Assembly: GCA_030549775.1 (NCBI GenBank)
Contig: CM060177.1
Location: 68,191,638-68,255,637 of the forward strand
Length of the DNA: 64,000 nucleotides
Origin: Tamarix chinensis
Lineage: Eukaryota > Streptophyta > Magnoliopsida > Caryophyllales > Tamaricaceae
Direction of reading: 5' to 3'
Below are positions 1 through 11,886 of the stretch, piece after piece (within the stretch, counting starts at the first letter, position 1; every line of letters begins with the position of its first letter). The notes below the pieces were generated by a model. It did no database searches, had not been told where the DNA came from, and was given only the letters and a program-made list of their open reading frames with translations. The translations under genes and the position numbers were made by a program.

Positions 1-1
1 A

Positions 2-196
2 GTGGAGAAGGCGAACAAAATTGGGGATGAAGTTGGGTGGTCGAAGAACCAAGAAGCCGCAAAGACAAACCCACAGCTCGCAACAATGAACAAAAAGTTT
101 GGGATGATTCATGGTTTATCATCCCTTGCAAATATCCTGTCTTTTGGCTGTCTTGCAATGCATTCTTGGTACTTAGCCAGTAAAATCAACCTATGA
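2..196 (+). CDS. C-terminal exon of a DUF4149 / TMEM205-like membrane protein (partial)
   Basis: The frame is open from the window edge and stops with TGA at 194-196, giving 64 residues. The C-terminal part, from KFGMIHGLSSLANILSFG to the final SKINL, matches from memory the end of plant DUF4149 proteins (TMEM205-like, sometimes labelled LEA-domain proteins, for example the Arabidopsis At3g62580 type). It holds one hydrophobic segment (about residues 37-61) that fits the last transmembrane helix; the lysine- and asparagine-rich stretch before it fits a loop. The true start and upstream exons lie outside the window, and the GTG at position 2 is only where the visible frame begins. This is the only host protein-coding sequence I recognise here. 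Its biochemical role is not established in plants. Confidence 0.8.
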   Translation: MEKANKIGDEVGWSKNQEAAKTNPQLATMNKKFGMIHGLSSLANILSFGCLAMHSWYLASKINL

Positions 197-784
197 TCTA
201 ACACTAAACTCACCCACTTTATTTATCCTCATTCCTATCCCGGGCGAAGGAAGGATGTAGTGCTAAAGTGGAGTGATTTCGATACGTTTGAAACATCATC
301 TAGTGTTTTGCTACTTCGGTTGGATTACTAGTTAGTAGCAAGTTGTCTATTTGTTTGAAATCCACATTGTAAGAACACCTTTTTATTTTCCTGCTTACGG
401 TCTGGCAATATGAGGTATATGTCTTGTGCTATACCCGTCTTCCTGGTAGCAATCGCGTTCAATATTAACTGAGCACATGAGTATTAAGCTTTTCGTTATG
501 TACAATAGTGCGGAGAAAGGGTATTTCACTACTCCAATAGGCCGATGTCTTGCTTCAATATTTGATATCCGTTATTTAAATTGATTCAATATGAATAATA
601 AAATAACTAATGTGGTATTTGTTTAGATTAGATAATCGATTTGATTTTTTGACAAAGATTGTTGATTGAGGGGATGATAGGGTAGATGGGTAGGGGTGCA
701 AAAGAGGAATTAGAAATAAGTGAGAAAAAAAGGTGTTAGTACATGTTATGAATGAGAGTTTAGAGGGAATGAAGAGGGATATCT
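197..784 (+). other. 3' UTR and downstream intergenic sequence of the DUF4149 gene
   Basis: AT-rich sequence follows the stop codon. The T-rich stretch and AATAAT/AATAAA-like hexamers near 590-605 could serve as a polyadenylation region, but no single site can be fixed. No other coding potential was seen. Confidence 0.4.
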
Positions 785-1450
785 CTATTTATAGGGGATT
801 GAGGTTTGAGGGTTGGGCACAAGAGAAGGGATGAAGGGGAAAGGAAAGTTGCTGCAAACTATGTATGATAAAATGGTTAATACACTTGTTCATCAACTAA
901 TTTAAGTGCCATTAAAACCTCGTGTCATATGCTAGGTTTTGGGAGTTTAGTCTCATGTACGAGGTAGTCTTGTAAGTTGGGCTTGGATTAAATGGTTGGG
1001 TCTGATAGTTTGGTACAAAAATAACCCATATTACAAATAATATTTAATTCAATGTATTGTATACATATATTTTTGAATTTATGTATATTTTATAGATGCA
1101 TGTCACAAATTACTATTTATAGGGGATTGAGGTTTGAGGTTTGAGGGTTGAGTACAAGAGAAGGGATAAAGGGGAGAGGAAAATTGCTGCAAACTGTTTA
1201 TGATAAAATGGCTAATATACATGTTCATCAACTAATTTAAGTACCATTAAAATCCCATGTCATATGCTAGATTTTGGGAGTTTAGTCTCATGTACGAGGT
1301 AGTCTTGTAAGTTGGGCATGTGTTGAATGGTTGGGTTTGATAGTGTGGTATAAAAATAATTCATATCACAGATAATATTTAATTCAATGTATTATAGACA
1401 TATTTTTGAATTTATGTATATTTTATAGATGCATGTCACAAATTACTATT
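785..1450. repeat. Direct tandem duplication, about 330 bp per copy
   Basis: The sequence starting CTATTTATAGGGGATTGAGG at 785 recurs at 1113. Both copies run through the same landmarks (GTTCATCAACTAATTTAAG, CTCATGTACGAGGTAGTCTTG) to CACAAATTACTA. The second copy carries a small internal expansion (GAGGTTTGAG) and scattered substitutions. No coding frame is kept. It lies between the host gene and solo LTR A. 1451-1708 is plain AT-rich sequence with nothing recognisable. Confidence 0.85.
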
Positions 1451-2357
1451 AGACTAGTTTTTCGATCGTAGAATTGGAGAACATAAGTTAGTCCTACTAT
1501 TGATGTAATATGAAACATTAGAGTAATGGTGAAGTATTTGGTTAGGATAGATAACTTGCAATGATTATCGTGTATCGTAATAAATTAAATTTTTAATTTT
1601 ATTTTATCTATTGCTATTTTTTAGATTTAATTAGTATTAGGGATTTGAAAATTTGAAATTATTAGTTGGAAATGGGGTAATTTAAGGTTTGGATTAAATT
1701 ATTATAATTGTAATACCCTAAAACCTTAATTTAGAAAATTATGATAAAATAGAAATTTATTGGTGAGATTAATTAAATATAATATTTTAATGAAATAATG
1801 GGAGTAATAAAGATAAAAAAGAAGGAAAATAATACAGAATTTAATTAGGGCATATTAGAATAATTTGCTCATTAAAATAGAATTTAGGAAGATTTATCCA
1901 AAAAATTTCTAAATTAATATAAAAAAGAATTTAATTATTATTTTACTAATTTTATTATTTGTAAATACTCAAAAATACCCTAAATACTCCAACTACCTAA
2001 TTTTCCTTTTTCTTTTTTCCTTTTCCCCCATTTCCCTTCCTTTTTCTTTCTTTTCCTCCTTTCTCCTTTTTCTTTTTCTCCTTTTCTCCCCTGGTTGGGC
2101 TTTGCTTGTGCGGCCCAACCTCCCTCCCTTTGCCATTGTATGCCCTGACCTGCTCCCCTTTCTCTCCCTTGTCCCTTTCCTTTCCAATTCAAGCCAAACC
2201 CGCCTTGTACTTGCCTCCTTTACGTGCTTATACCCCTTCCTTTTCCCCCTCCTGCCACTTGTACCATGCAACTTTGCAGGCTCATACTGGCTTGCCACTC
2301 CCAGCCGATGAACTCCTACTACCCCTGCTTCCTTATCCTCTTTTCCCTCCCTTGACC

Positions 2358-2365
2358 TATAAATA
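2358..2365 (+). promoter_or_regulatory. Probable TATA box of LTR A
   Basis: TATAAATA followed by CCCCC, inside the pyrimidine-rich block and about 650 bp into the LTR. The same CTATAAATACCC occurs at the matching place in LTR D. Transcription would start near 2390-2400; the start site is an inference. Confidence 0.6.
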
Positions 2366-3005
2366 CCCCCTTAAGGTCCCCCATTTCCTCTCCATTGCTC
2401 TGCTAAGAAAAGTTGACCATTTTTGCCACCACCACTTTGGACACCTCTCCAGCAGCTATCGTGTAATGCCACCTCCTGAAACACCACCCAACCCCTTTCC
2501 TACATCACCCTCCACCAAACTAAGACATTCCCTGCCCTTGACTCCCCATACACAACCCACTCCGATCATTTAAAGTTGGCAGATCGAGCTACCCTTTGTA
2601 CCTCATTGCTGCCCTTCTCGCCGCTGTACGTCGCCTCTTTTGTCACAATCACCACCTCTCCTACCACCCACTTGACCCAACGGATCATCCTCCACCTTCC
2701 CCTACCCTTCCTTTTCCCTTTCTCCCTCTCCTTCCTCCTCCCTCCTTCTCCACCACCCTTAGCCACCACAGCCGCCACCATCTACACTGCCACCCTACTA
2801 CGCCACCACCACCACTGCAACCCTCTTAGTCTAGAGAGTCCATCACCTTATAACCATCACCTCCCTCTCTCTTTTCCATCCCCAAAATACCAACCTTTCC
2901 CAAAACCACCACCACTTCCACCACCGTCGCTACCACCCTAGCTGCCACCTTCACTTACGTTGTGTCCTAACCCTTTCTAGCACTTAAATATAAATTATTT
3001 TGGTA

Positions 3006-3240
3006 TAATAATAATAATAATAATTATTATTATTATTATCATCATCATCATCATCATCGTCATCATTATTATTAAAGTTATTATCATTATTATTACTGAT
3101 ATTATTATTAATATTCTACCATGACTATTATAACTACCTAACCCTATTTTAGCTAATATTATCCCTAATGTATTTGTTAGCCACTTTAAAATCATAATAG
3201 CCTTATTAATACTACTAAAGCTATTATTATTATTATTATT
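3006..3240. repeat. ATT/ATC trinucleotide microsatellite block in LTR A
   Basis: Runs of ATA/ATT and ATC triplets with some interruptions. LTRs D and E have ATT tracts too, so the tract was probably present in the ancestral LTR and expanded separately. Confidence 0.85.
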
Positions 3241-4579
3241 ATTATTGCTAATACTAGTTCTTATTAAAGTTAAAGTAGGAAATAATGAAAGTAATAAGAG
3301 GGAAGTTAACCCTAGTGTTTCCCTCTTATAGGTGAACCAAGCCCGACCCCTAAGGAGGAGTAGGAGCTTGCTCCAAGCCCAGTGTCATTTTAGGTAAGGA
3401 TGTAGTTAATGCCTAATATGTGCATTATGTGTATTATACATTATGTGTGTTGGATATATGTGTGTACCTTATGTGGTTATAAACTATGCACTTGTAGCAT
3501 AACTTGCTAAGCATGGAGCTAAGGTAAGTTGTATATATATTTTATGGCATGTGTAATATGACAATGGGGCTTATACTTTTATGTTGAATATGTAATATGG
3601 CCCTTTATGACATGCATCCTAGGAGACTTTAAGTGACATAATGTGGTTGTGAGAAGATGAAAGGGGTAAAGAAAGTGAGTTGACTGAAGGGAAGTAAGAA
3701 TGACCTAAGTATCTCATGACCTATGGATGGACAACCAAGGGATAATATGAACAAATTAAAAGGATAGGCTAAATCTTGTATGGGGAGTGTAGGGTTTGCA
3801 TTGGATGGTATAGGGATGGTCTTTACATGGAAGAAGTTGACTTGAGGGTTAAGTAAGGTGAGGGGAGAGTTTTTGAGGTAATTGGAGTCCATAGGTGAAA
3901 AATAGTACGTGAGTTGGTATAAGGGTGCATGGGGGACTTGGCTAGGGTTTGGGACGAAAATCTTAAGTGGAGGAAATTGTGGAAGGGAGAAATAATAGGA
4001 GAGATCGGAGTATGGGGTGAGAGTGGAAGGGTGTCACATGGAGGTTGAACGTGTGTCATGTGGAAAGGGGATTGGTAAGTGAAGGTGATGGAGAGGCGAC
4101 ACATAAGAAAAGAGAGGTGCTAGGGTTTGGGGTGGCCAACAAGGGTTTCATGGCCACACGTGCAAAATGGAAGTAAAGTGGGATGTTTGAGGTGGAACGA
4201 GTGGGGTGATGAGTTGGAAGTAAAGAGAGCATGGGATGTGCGTGATAAAGAGAGGTCGGGTCATATAGGCTAGATTAGAGTTTCCAAGGGAAAAAACCCT
4301 AGAGGACGATGGTGAGTTAACCTAGAGATATAATAAAGTGGGCCTCGACCCACACACATAGGAGTTGGGCATTCATAGTAAGTAAGGAAAATGGGGAAAA
4401 GATGCTTGGATGTACTAGGAGGCGTAGAAGTCCCGAGATATGGGACAAGGCTTTAGGTGTGTACGGGTTGTATGAGTGGGAAGTCCAAGGGGTATGTATG
4501 TCTAGAGTGGAAGTATTTAACAAATAAGACACAGATAAGACGCTAACCATTGAAAGTGGGAAGATTATTGAGTCGGGCC

Positions 4580-4922
4580 CAGACCAATCTACTGGCATAA
4601 TAATGGTCAGATGTAAGGTGCCTTAGAGATTGATCCACCTGGGAATAATAGTAGCTAGGTACGTGCTGCCCTAGATGTTTCTGATCCATCAGCAATAATA
4701 GTAGGGGATCTCGAGCTCAATAAACCAAGCCTTAATTGACGATAAGCTATGGAAAGATATTAATCACTTACAGTGGAATGCCATGGGAGTCAGGGACAAA
4801 CTGATCCATCGGCATAGTAGTAGCCAGGAGCACTTTGCCTTAGAGACAGATCCATCGATGAATAATAGTGGCTAAGAGCGTTCTACCTTGTATTTTTCTA
4901 ATCCACCGACAATAATATTGGG
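4580..4922 (+). repeat. Tandem array of short inverted repeats in LTR A
   Basis: Units of about 60 bp repeat the pattern GATCCAYCRGC..AATAATAGTRG..AGG. In the better-kept units the two ends can pair (CCACT with AGTGG). Equivalent arrays occupy the same LTR position in B, D, H, I and K. Confidence 0.65.
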
Positions 4923-5649
4923 GTTTTTGTACTTACATGGACTTACAATGAGAATGGTGTGAAATGGGAATAATGACCAAAGATCTAATGATTATATTTA
5001 ATTGGACTAAATCACTACTTGTACTATTTGTCTTTCATGTATGCCTTTAGTTTCATGGTTACCTAGCTGTATTATCTGTTTCTCATGCATGAACTTAGTT
5101 TCATAGTTACCTTACTCAGTACGTAGCGTACTAATCACCTGTTTCATGGGTGCTGCTCATTCCGACGAACAGAGGTCCCTTTTGAGTTGGTGTAGGTAGA
5201 AGATGCTATGTTTGATGCCTATGACACATTTGATGCATCAGGCGGAGCTGAGTGATGACCTATTAGACTTGGCATAGGACTCAAGAGCAAGTGTCGTCCG
5301 AACTCTCCTTTTTCCAATTTTTATCCTATATCACTGTTTATGTTGTTCTTTTCCCTTGAGGGCTTGATGCTGTAACTACTTTCTATTTTATAATGACTCT
5401 TTAATCATTCACTATGATTTTTTTTTAATTTATGAATCTTTCAGATCTTTATGGTTCTATGTCTTAATTGGTTTAATGTCTTATGAATTTTAATAGCCTT
5501 GTAGTTGGTGTAAGACTAGCTAGGGGCCAGGCTTGTGTTGATCACGGCGGTAGCACCCCATGTCCTTATGTATGGTTTTAATTAAACACAAATTTTCAAC
5601 TGTGATTTTTTGGGGGTATTACAATAATATGATATTATTATTCTTTTAA

Positions 5650-8600
5650 TTTGCTACTTAATGGTGCTATCCAATATTTAAAAAGAGAATCTTATGTTAG
5701 TACTAAAGAAGCCTTATTATAACTTTAAAAAGGTACATTCATAAGGTTAATAATCTAAGGATAAATTGTCATGTTTTTCCCACATGGAAAACCTCTCTAA
5801 GTATTCCTTTACATCTATGGTTTGTGGAATTTTTGAAGCATCTTTGAAGTTCAGAGGTAAGCTTCTTTGTGTAGATAATGTCACCATATCTAGAGAAAGA
5901 ATTTCTTGTCCTAGATTGCTAGTTTTTAGGTAAATGTTATCTCACCTTTGGTGGATGAAATTAAGATCCTAATGCCTAAGGGGATTAATGAAAACAAAAA
6001 GGATTATACAAATGGTGCTTAGAATTTTTCTCTTATAGTCAATCCATATGTTATGATAAGGTGTAGTGTAAGGTGGGTAAATCAACACGATGAGAAAATA
6101 AGGGTAACTAAGAGAAATGATAAGGGAACTACACAGTCACAAGCTGGGGAAAAAAATTGCCCTTCTAAGCTCCAAGGAGATCCACTTTATTATGATAATA
6201 GTAAGATAAAAACCAAGGTTATATAAAAGGACAAGGGTGAAGCTAAGGATTGAGAGACTCAAGACTGAATAAGGCCCTCAAACATAAGGTATTATATAAA
6301 TTTGTGTCTAAATATCAAGCAGAAATATTAAGCATTGTTGAGACCTCGGTAAAACAACATAAAGATGTTGAAGTGATCAAGATAACAAACCTAAAATGGA
6401 AATACATCCATAGCCATGAACACCATAACATCACTATAGTGCATGTGCTATAGAACAATAACCAATGTGAGGTGAGAGTATTAGATGGAAATATATCCAT
6501 AGCTACCAATACCATAACATTAGTGGGGGTTCTATAGAACAAGAACAAGTGTGAGGTGAGAGTATTGGTTGATATTGAGTAGAGGTGCATTTTTTAGTGA
6601 TACTTCTATCTTATAACAATGGATGCCTTGAATACTTGAGTCAAAAATCTCTAATTGAAATAGTTTCAAGGATGTATTACAAAATGTTAGGTTGTAATGG
6701 GGATTTTAATATAATTATAGCTATGGAAGAGAGATTAGGAGTGCATACAAAACTATGCTTCTAAGTATATGGGTTGGATGATATACTAGTAGCATTTTTA
6801 TGTGGAATAATCAGTGAGAACATGATAGTAGAATCTATTGCAAACTATATAGATTGGAAGGTAACAATTTGTGGTTTGATCAACTCAACCAATCTCATGT
6901 TAATCATGTCCAAAACTCAAAATCCCCATTATTGCTAAGCTATGAGGAACATAGAGGATAAGCTAAGTAAACTTTGAAAATGGCAATTTTTTCGCCTCAA
7001 GTACATGCAATTGAACCTACAAAGCAGGCACTATATTGAAAAATACTAAATTAGAAGCTTAAGGAATTTCACTATAGAAAATGTCCATTCTCACAACTAA
7101 AGTAGTGTAGACTTGGAAAAAGTGGGAGAGTATTAGTTTGTATAAAAGTCATAGATTGACTATGTTGAATTTGGCGATCAAAATACTAGATATTTTTATG
7201 CTCATGTTCATGCTAGAAGTAGATAAAGAAAAATTTACCTATTACTAGATGAGGAAAATATAGACATGAGAGGGGATTAGGAGACATATGAGGATATCAT
7301 TAGATTTTACTAGCAGCTCTTAGGATAAAATCTCATTAGCTAAGGAGAATTTATTAGGAGAATATGAGCTAATTCCATATTTATTTGGGATAAGTGGAGA
7401 GATGTTAATAAGGGTTCCTATTACCTAGGACATTATGGTTTCCCTTTTCAAATGGGAGATACCACCATGCTCGGATAGTTATACTTCATATTTCTGTAAG
7501 AAAGGTTGACACTTAATTATAGATGATATTGTAGATTTTTTCATAGGATTATGGACTATTAAGTACGTATTGAAAAAATTTAACCACATGGTCATCACTT
7601 AAGCCCCTAAGGTATAAATTTCTACCAAGGTCAAGGAGTATAAACCCCTTTCTTATTATAATAGGTTGTATAAGATTTTTCCTAAAGCCCTTATTAACAA
7701 GGATAATCATTGAGCTGGTGGATAGTTCTCAAACAAACTTTGTTAAAGAAAGAGTTATTTATGGTAATTTACTCATGGTATATGAACTAATGAAGCACTG
7801 TCAAAGCAAGCATCTTAGCCTGAATGATTCTCAATGTCTTTATAAAATAATCTTATGACTCCATCAATTGGATATTTATAAAACAAGTTTAGCTTGCTCA
7901 AAATTTTGGTTGGTAAATAGTGGTGCTCATCATGTAATGCATCTTTATTGTTCGAATATCCATAAACATTAGCTACACTTTATCTGAACCATTTTTTAGT
8001 GTAAGTGGATTTTGTAAAGGAGATCTTATATCTCCTTACATATTTTTGGGTTATATGGAGTACTTGCTTAGAGATATGGAAAATTTATGGGATAAGGATG
8101 GTTTTAAAGGTCATTATGATTATGCTAGATTGAATAATATATATCTTAACTTTGTTGATGACCTATTGGCATTATCAAATGGGGATACAACTTGATTAAG
8201 GAGATTCAAGGAGGTTTGCAAAGAGTTTTTTTGAGTGTCTAGTTTTAGAATCAACTTACCAAGAGTATGCTATATTTTTGTGGAATGAATTGAGGCAATT
8301 ATTTTAATTTTGAAGAAGGAATTTCCTTATTTGGAAATCTAGGAATTTTTTTATATATTTATTATGGGGACATTCACAATTATCATGTCTTGAATGAGAA
8401 ATTGGTGTGGGAGATCCAAAATTAGGACATATTATGGTACTATCTACTATTGTTATCTAGGGGGATGTGTATATATGTAGAAGTTTCTTATTGGCAAGTC
8501 ATGATTCTTCACATAAAGAAATGATGGTATATAAAATAATGTGTCTACTAAAAGGAGGCTTGTGTTTAATAGATTTTAATAACTAGAAAATCACAACCAT

Positions 8601-8700
8601 GTGCAAGTGACATTAGAGATTATTTAACAATAATAAGGGTTTATGGATCAAATGAGTGCATTAAGTCCACAACAATGACTAATAAAAGGAAAGAATATAG
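5650..8700 (+). pseudogene. Decayed LINE (non-LTR retrotransposon) ORF2 remnant
   Basis: Plant L1-type ORF2 landmarks appear in order in all three forward frames, separated by stops and frameshifts. They are an endonuclease start (LNKALKHKVLYKFVSKYQAE, about 6262-6320), the endonuclease GDFN motif (about 6699-6740), an RT entry block with PSKVKEYKPLSYYNRLYKI (about 7630-7680), an RT block GFCKGDLISPYIF (about 8008-8047) and the catalytic FVDDLLALSNG (about 8151-8180) in place of the usual F/YADD. In intact LINEs this protein nicks target DNA and reverse-transcribes the element RNA. Here it is a fossil. The left end was probably cut by LTR A. No polyA tail or target duplication was identified, so both edges are approximate. 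Confidence 0.8.
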
Positions 8701-9061
8701 ACTAAAACATCTCAAACTTAGATTTATAGAAGCATTACAAACATTAGTTGTAATTAGGTGAAGGGGAGAAGTATTAGGTTTGTAAAGCTTATGACCTCAT
8801 CTTGTACAGGGAGAATAAGAAACCTCAACATGACCAGTAGAGGAACATAAGTGTATGGCTGAGCATAAATTTGTAAGTTGGTTGGCATGTCATACTATAG
8901 TACTTACAACACTAAGATTAGAACAACCTCCCAACTCACATACCTTACAAGACTAGTTCAAGTTTTAAAACATATTAAAGGTTTCAAAACATTTAGAATT
9001 AAGAAGACTAAATCATAAAATGAGACACAATCTTCAATAATCAAAAGCTATGATACCAACT
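8701..9061 (-). mobile_element. Probable internal/leader remnant of a minus-strand LTR element
   Basis: No coding sequence. Its right end, 9051-9058, is TGATACCA, the reverse complement of a tRNA-iMet primer site, next to the LTR end at 9062. The stretch is therefore best read as the decayed interior next to LTR G1. Confidence 0.4.
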
Positions 9062-10440
9062 TGTAATACCTCTTAACATTCATTTTAGTAGAGGTAATTA
9101 TATAAAATTTTGGGTGTCATTGTTGCATCAAACATAGATATAGGTATGATCAAAATCTAATCCATGTTGGATGTAAGGCCAAAACAACTTAGACATGAAG
9201 ATTAAGTGTGGTCATCACTTAAATTTAAGGTTGAGGCAAAACTAATAAAAACCAACAAGAATGGAAGAGAGAAATTTTAATAGAATATGAAAAGCTTTAC
9301 ACCACTTGAAAGAAAATAATGAGAGAAAAACAAAACCCCAGCAAGAATAAGGAACACTAGATAACCCTATACACTATCTAGACCCTAAGCCATCATGAAA
9401 CATGTAACAAAGCCACTTGAATGTAGTATCTTTGCAACTTTTTCATACTAAATAAATCACAATGCCTTTAAATAGGTAGCATACACACATTACATATAGC
9501 TAAATGAAAGGGAATCTTAGCATGCTTATTTCCCCCTATTGTTGAGTGAAATTCCACCTCTAAGTGTAGTGCATGCTTATGTTGAGTTTTTAGAAAAATC
9601 CTTGTTTTTTTATCCTAAGTATTGTAAGGATTAGGTGGCGGAATCAAGTATATAAACTAAGGGTTAGTTAATATCTTCTCTTCTTTCCTTCCTCTTTAAC
9701 CCCTTTAATTTTGGTGGTATTCGTGGCCATCATTTTCATGCCTAACTTAACCCAATTTGTATCCACTGTGTATAAAAAAAACCCATACCAAACATGAACA
9801 CAAAAACATAAGACAATACACACATCTAACATGTATTTAACCATAACAATTAGATGAATAATTAAATTTATGTCAACATATGAAAAAAAAGAAAAAATCA
9901 TTTACCCAACATACACTCACATATGAATGCACTTAACACTCATGAAATTCTTAATCCACATTGAACCCTAAGGCAAGAAACCTCCAAGAATATTCTTTGT
10001 TCATCACTTCACCCTTTACCTAATGCCAATGCTCATAAAATTCACATTACCCTTCGAAACACTCCTCAATCAAAAACAATCTCATGCACACATTATGATT
10101 AGGAATAAAGCTTTAATCCTTCAATAGTACTCATTAATTGAATTATCTTGATCAATAAAATAGTCCTATACATTGATTTGACATCATATAGTTTTGAAAG
10201 ATAACATGGGTTAACAAGGGGTACTACCCTAAGGAACATTTTATGGTGTCCCAAAGAATGAGTATCACCTAAAGACTACCATCCCAAGCACAAAAACTAT
10301 ATAATAACAACACCTATTCATAAACTATAATCCCACCGCATCAAATGAAAAAACTAAGACCAAGGCTAGGAAAATCTCCCGATTCACATTCCTCATAGGG
10401 TCAATATAGGTTCTAAAACATATAGGGTAATTTACTACAT
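9062..10440 (-). mobile_element. Decayed minus-strand LTR fragment G1
   Basis: Read on the plus strand it opens TGTAATACC at 9062, directly after a primer-site remnant (TGATACCA at 9051). This is the 3' end of a minus-strand LTR. It shares blocks with G2 and J (reduced CTAGATAACCCTA, AATAGGTAGCATACA). It lacks the purine-rich block of full LTRs, and its right edge near 10440 is a guess. Frames inside it are not convincing genes. Confidence 0.5.
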
Positions 10441-10508
10441 TAATAATTGGAAATAATAGACCTAAAATAATAAAAAATATTTGGTAAATAAAATATTTAA
10501 TACCAACT

Positions 10509-10839
10509 TGTAACACCCTCAAATATACTACTTTAAAATTTTATTTTAGCATAAGCATTTATAGAAAATATTTGTGTTACTGCCACATGCAACATGAATA
10601 AAGGTACCACTAATTCCTAATTGATATTAGAGGAAATTCCAAAATAATGCAAATATAAAGATTAATTATGGATAACACTTAATCTAAGGTTGAGACATAA
10701 TCAATAGAAACCAATAAGAGTAGAAGAGAGAGAGAGTTAAATACAACATAAAAAGGTTTACAACACTTGATGTCCCAAAAGGAAAAAAAATAATGTTAAA
10801 AAATAATGCAAAAAAGTAAAGGATATTAGATAGCCCTAC
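10509..10839 (-). mobile_element. Minus-strand LTR G2, left part (interrupted by element C)
   Basis: It starts TGTAACACCCTC at 10509 after a mutated primer site (AATACCAAC). It is homologous to G1 and is broken at 10840 by element C. The remainder resumes after C's target duplication at 21613 and is broken again by LTR B. Confidence 0.6.
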
Positions 10840-11345
10840 CGTAACACCTAAAATTTTCATAACCCTTATTTTTGACTATTTAGCTTTTAAGCAAAACCTA
10901 ACCCTAAAACCTAGTCTTTATTATCTTTGTTAACCCTTGATCCTTAACCTAGATAAATTCTTAAATAAATTACCCTAATTATTATATATTTTTTATTTTT
11001 ATTAAACTTGCCTATATAAGTAATTTTTTACAAATAGGTATGAAACACTAGAGGATTGATAAATTAATTTTACCCTAATTTATTTTCCCTAAATCTAATC
11101 CTAACCTTAAATTTCTTCATTTCCCTTTTCTTTTGTTTTTGTATTTTTATTTCCTTTATCCCTTATCCCATTCTACATATTACCCTCTTAACCCTTTTAT
11201 CCATCCATCCCTTACACATGCCTATTCTCCTTTCCATTCACGCCTTTTGTAGCCTTCTACCCCTACCCTCCTCTTACATATGCATGCCTCCCTAGAATCT
11301 ATAGGCCTCACCCTCTCTATCAGGCCATTTACCCTAATTGCTACA

Positions 11346-11354
11346 TTTATAAAT
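11346..11354 (+). promoter_or_regulatory. Probable TATA box, element C 5' LTR
   Basis: TTTATAAAT, about 507 bp into the LTR. The 3' LTR has TATATAAACC at the matching place (15455-15464), just before the insertion point of solo LTR N. Confidence 0.5.
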
Positions 11355-11853
11355 CCAAACTCTTAACCTCTATTTTTTTTACCCAACCTGACCTTCGTGC
11401 TCTAGTTATATTTTCTAAGCCAACATTACCACCACCATCAGCCATCACTGAATGCCACCACACCTAGCAACCATAACAACCAATCCTTGCCTTTAGTTTC
11501 TAATCCCATCCCCAACCACCACCTTCACCTCCCTTGTGTTGATTCCCCATGAAATCCATCTGTCTTAATGTCAACCATCCATGCACCAACCTTTCCCCAT
11601 CATCATTTGTCCATGCCATCAACCCCTCTTGACATCGTCTACCATGCTACCATCCTCAACAATGTAAGCTATCCACACAACCTAACCATAGCTACGTTAG
11701 TTCACCATGAAACCTCAACACCAACTTTCATTACTTCCTGTCATCTGCAACATCCACCTCATGAATTCAAACCACCATTGTTTCTAATCTCCACATCCTT
11801 GTCATCCATCTCCACCATGTTAGCCACCTTTTTACAAACTTTGCCTTCACCCC

Positions 11854-11856
<3 letters not shown>

Positions 11857-11884
<28 letters not shown>
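11857..11884. repeat. (CT)n microsatellite
   Basis: About 14 uninterrupted CT units inside the pyrimidine-rich block of the element C 5' LTR. The homologous stretch of the 3' LTR (near 19450) lacks the long run, so it expanded after insertion. Confidence 0.9.

Positions 11885-11886
<2 letters not shown>

Larger units (their letters stand above)
1709..5623 (+). mobile_element. Solo LTR A (Ty3/Gypsy-type long LTR)
   Basis: It begins TGTAATACCCTAAAACC and ends GGGGGTATTACA, the TG...CA ends of this LTR group, and is flanked by a perfect 5-bp duplication ATAAT (1704-1708 and 5624-5628). No primer site or internal region adjoins it, so it is a solo LTR left by LTR-LTR recombination. In order it holds an AT-rich 5' part, a pyrimidine-rich block (about 1993-2960) with a TATA box, an ATT/ATC microsatellite block (3006-3240), a G-rich middle, an array of short inverted repeats (4580-4922), a hairpin at 5116-5132 and a short open frame at 5196-5255. 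It is the same subfamily as LTR D. Open frames in the pyrimidine block reflect low complexity and are not genes. Confidence 0.92.

Noticed and set aside
2102..2941. Several long plus-strand open frames rich in Pro, Leu, Ser and His
   Set aside because: They lie in the pyrimidine-rich block of LTR A, overlap in different frames, and recur in D and E as the same compositional effect.
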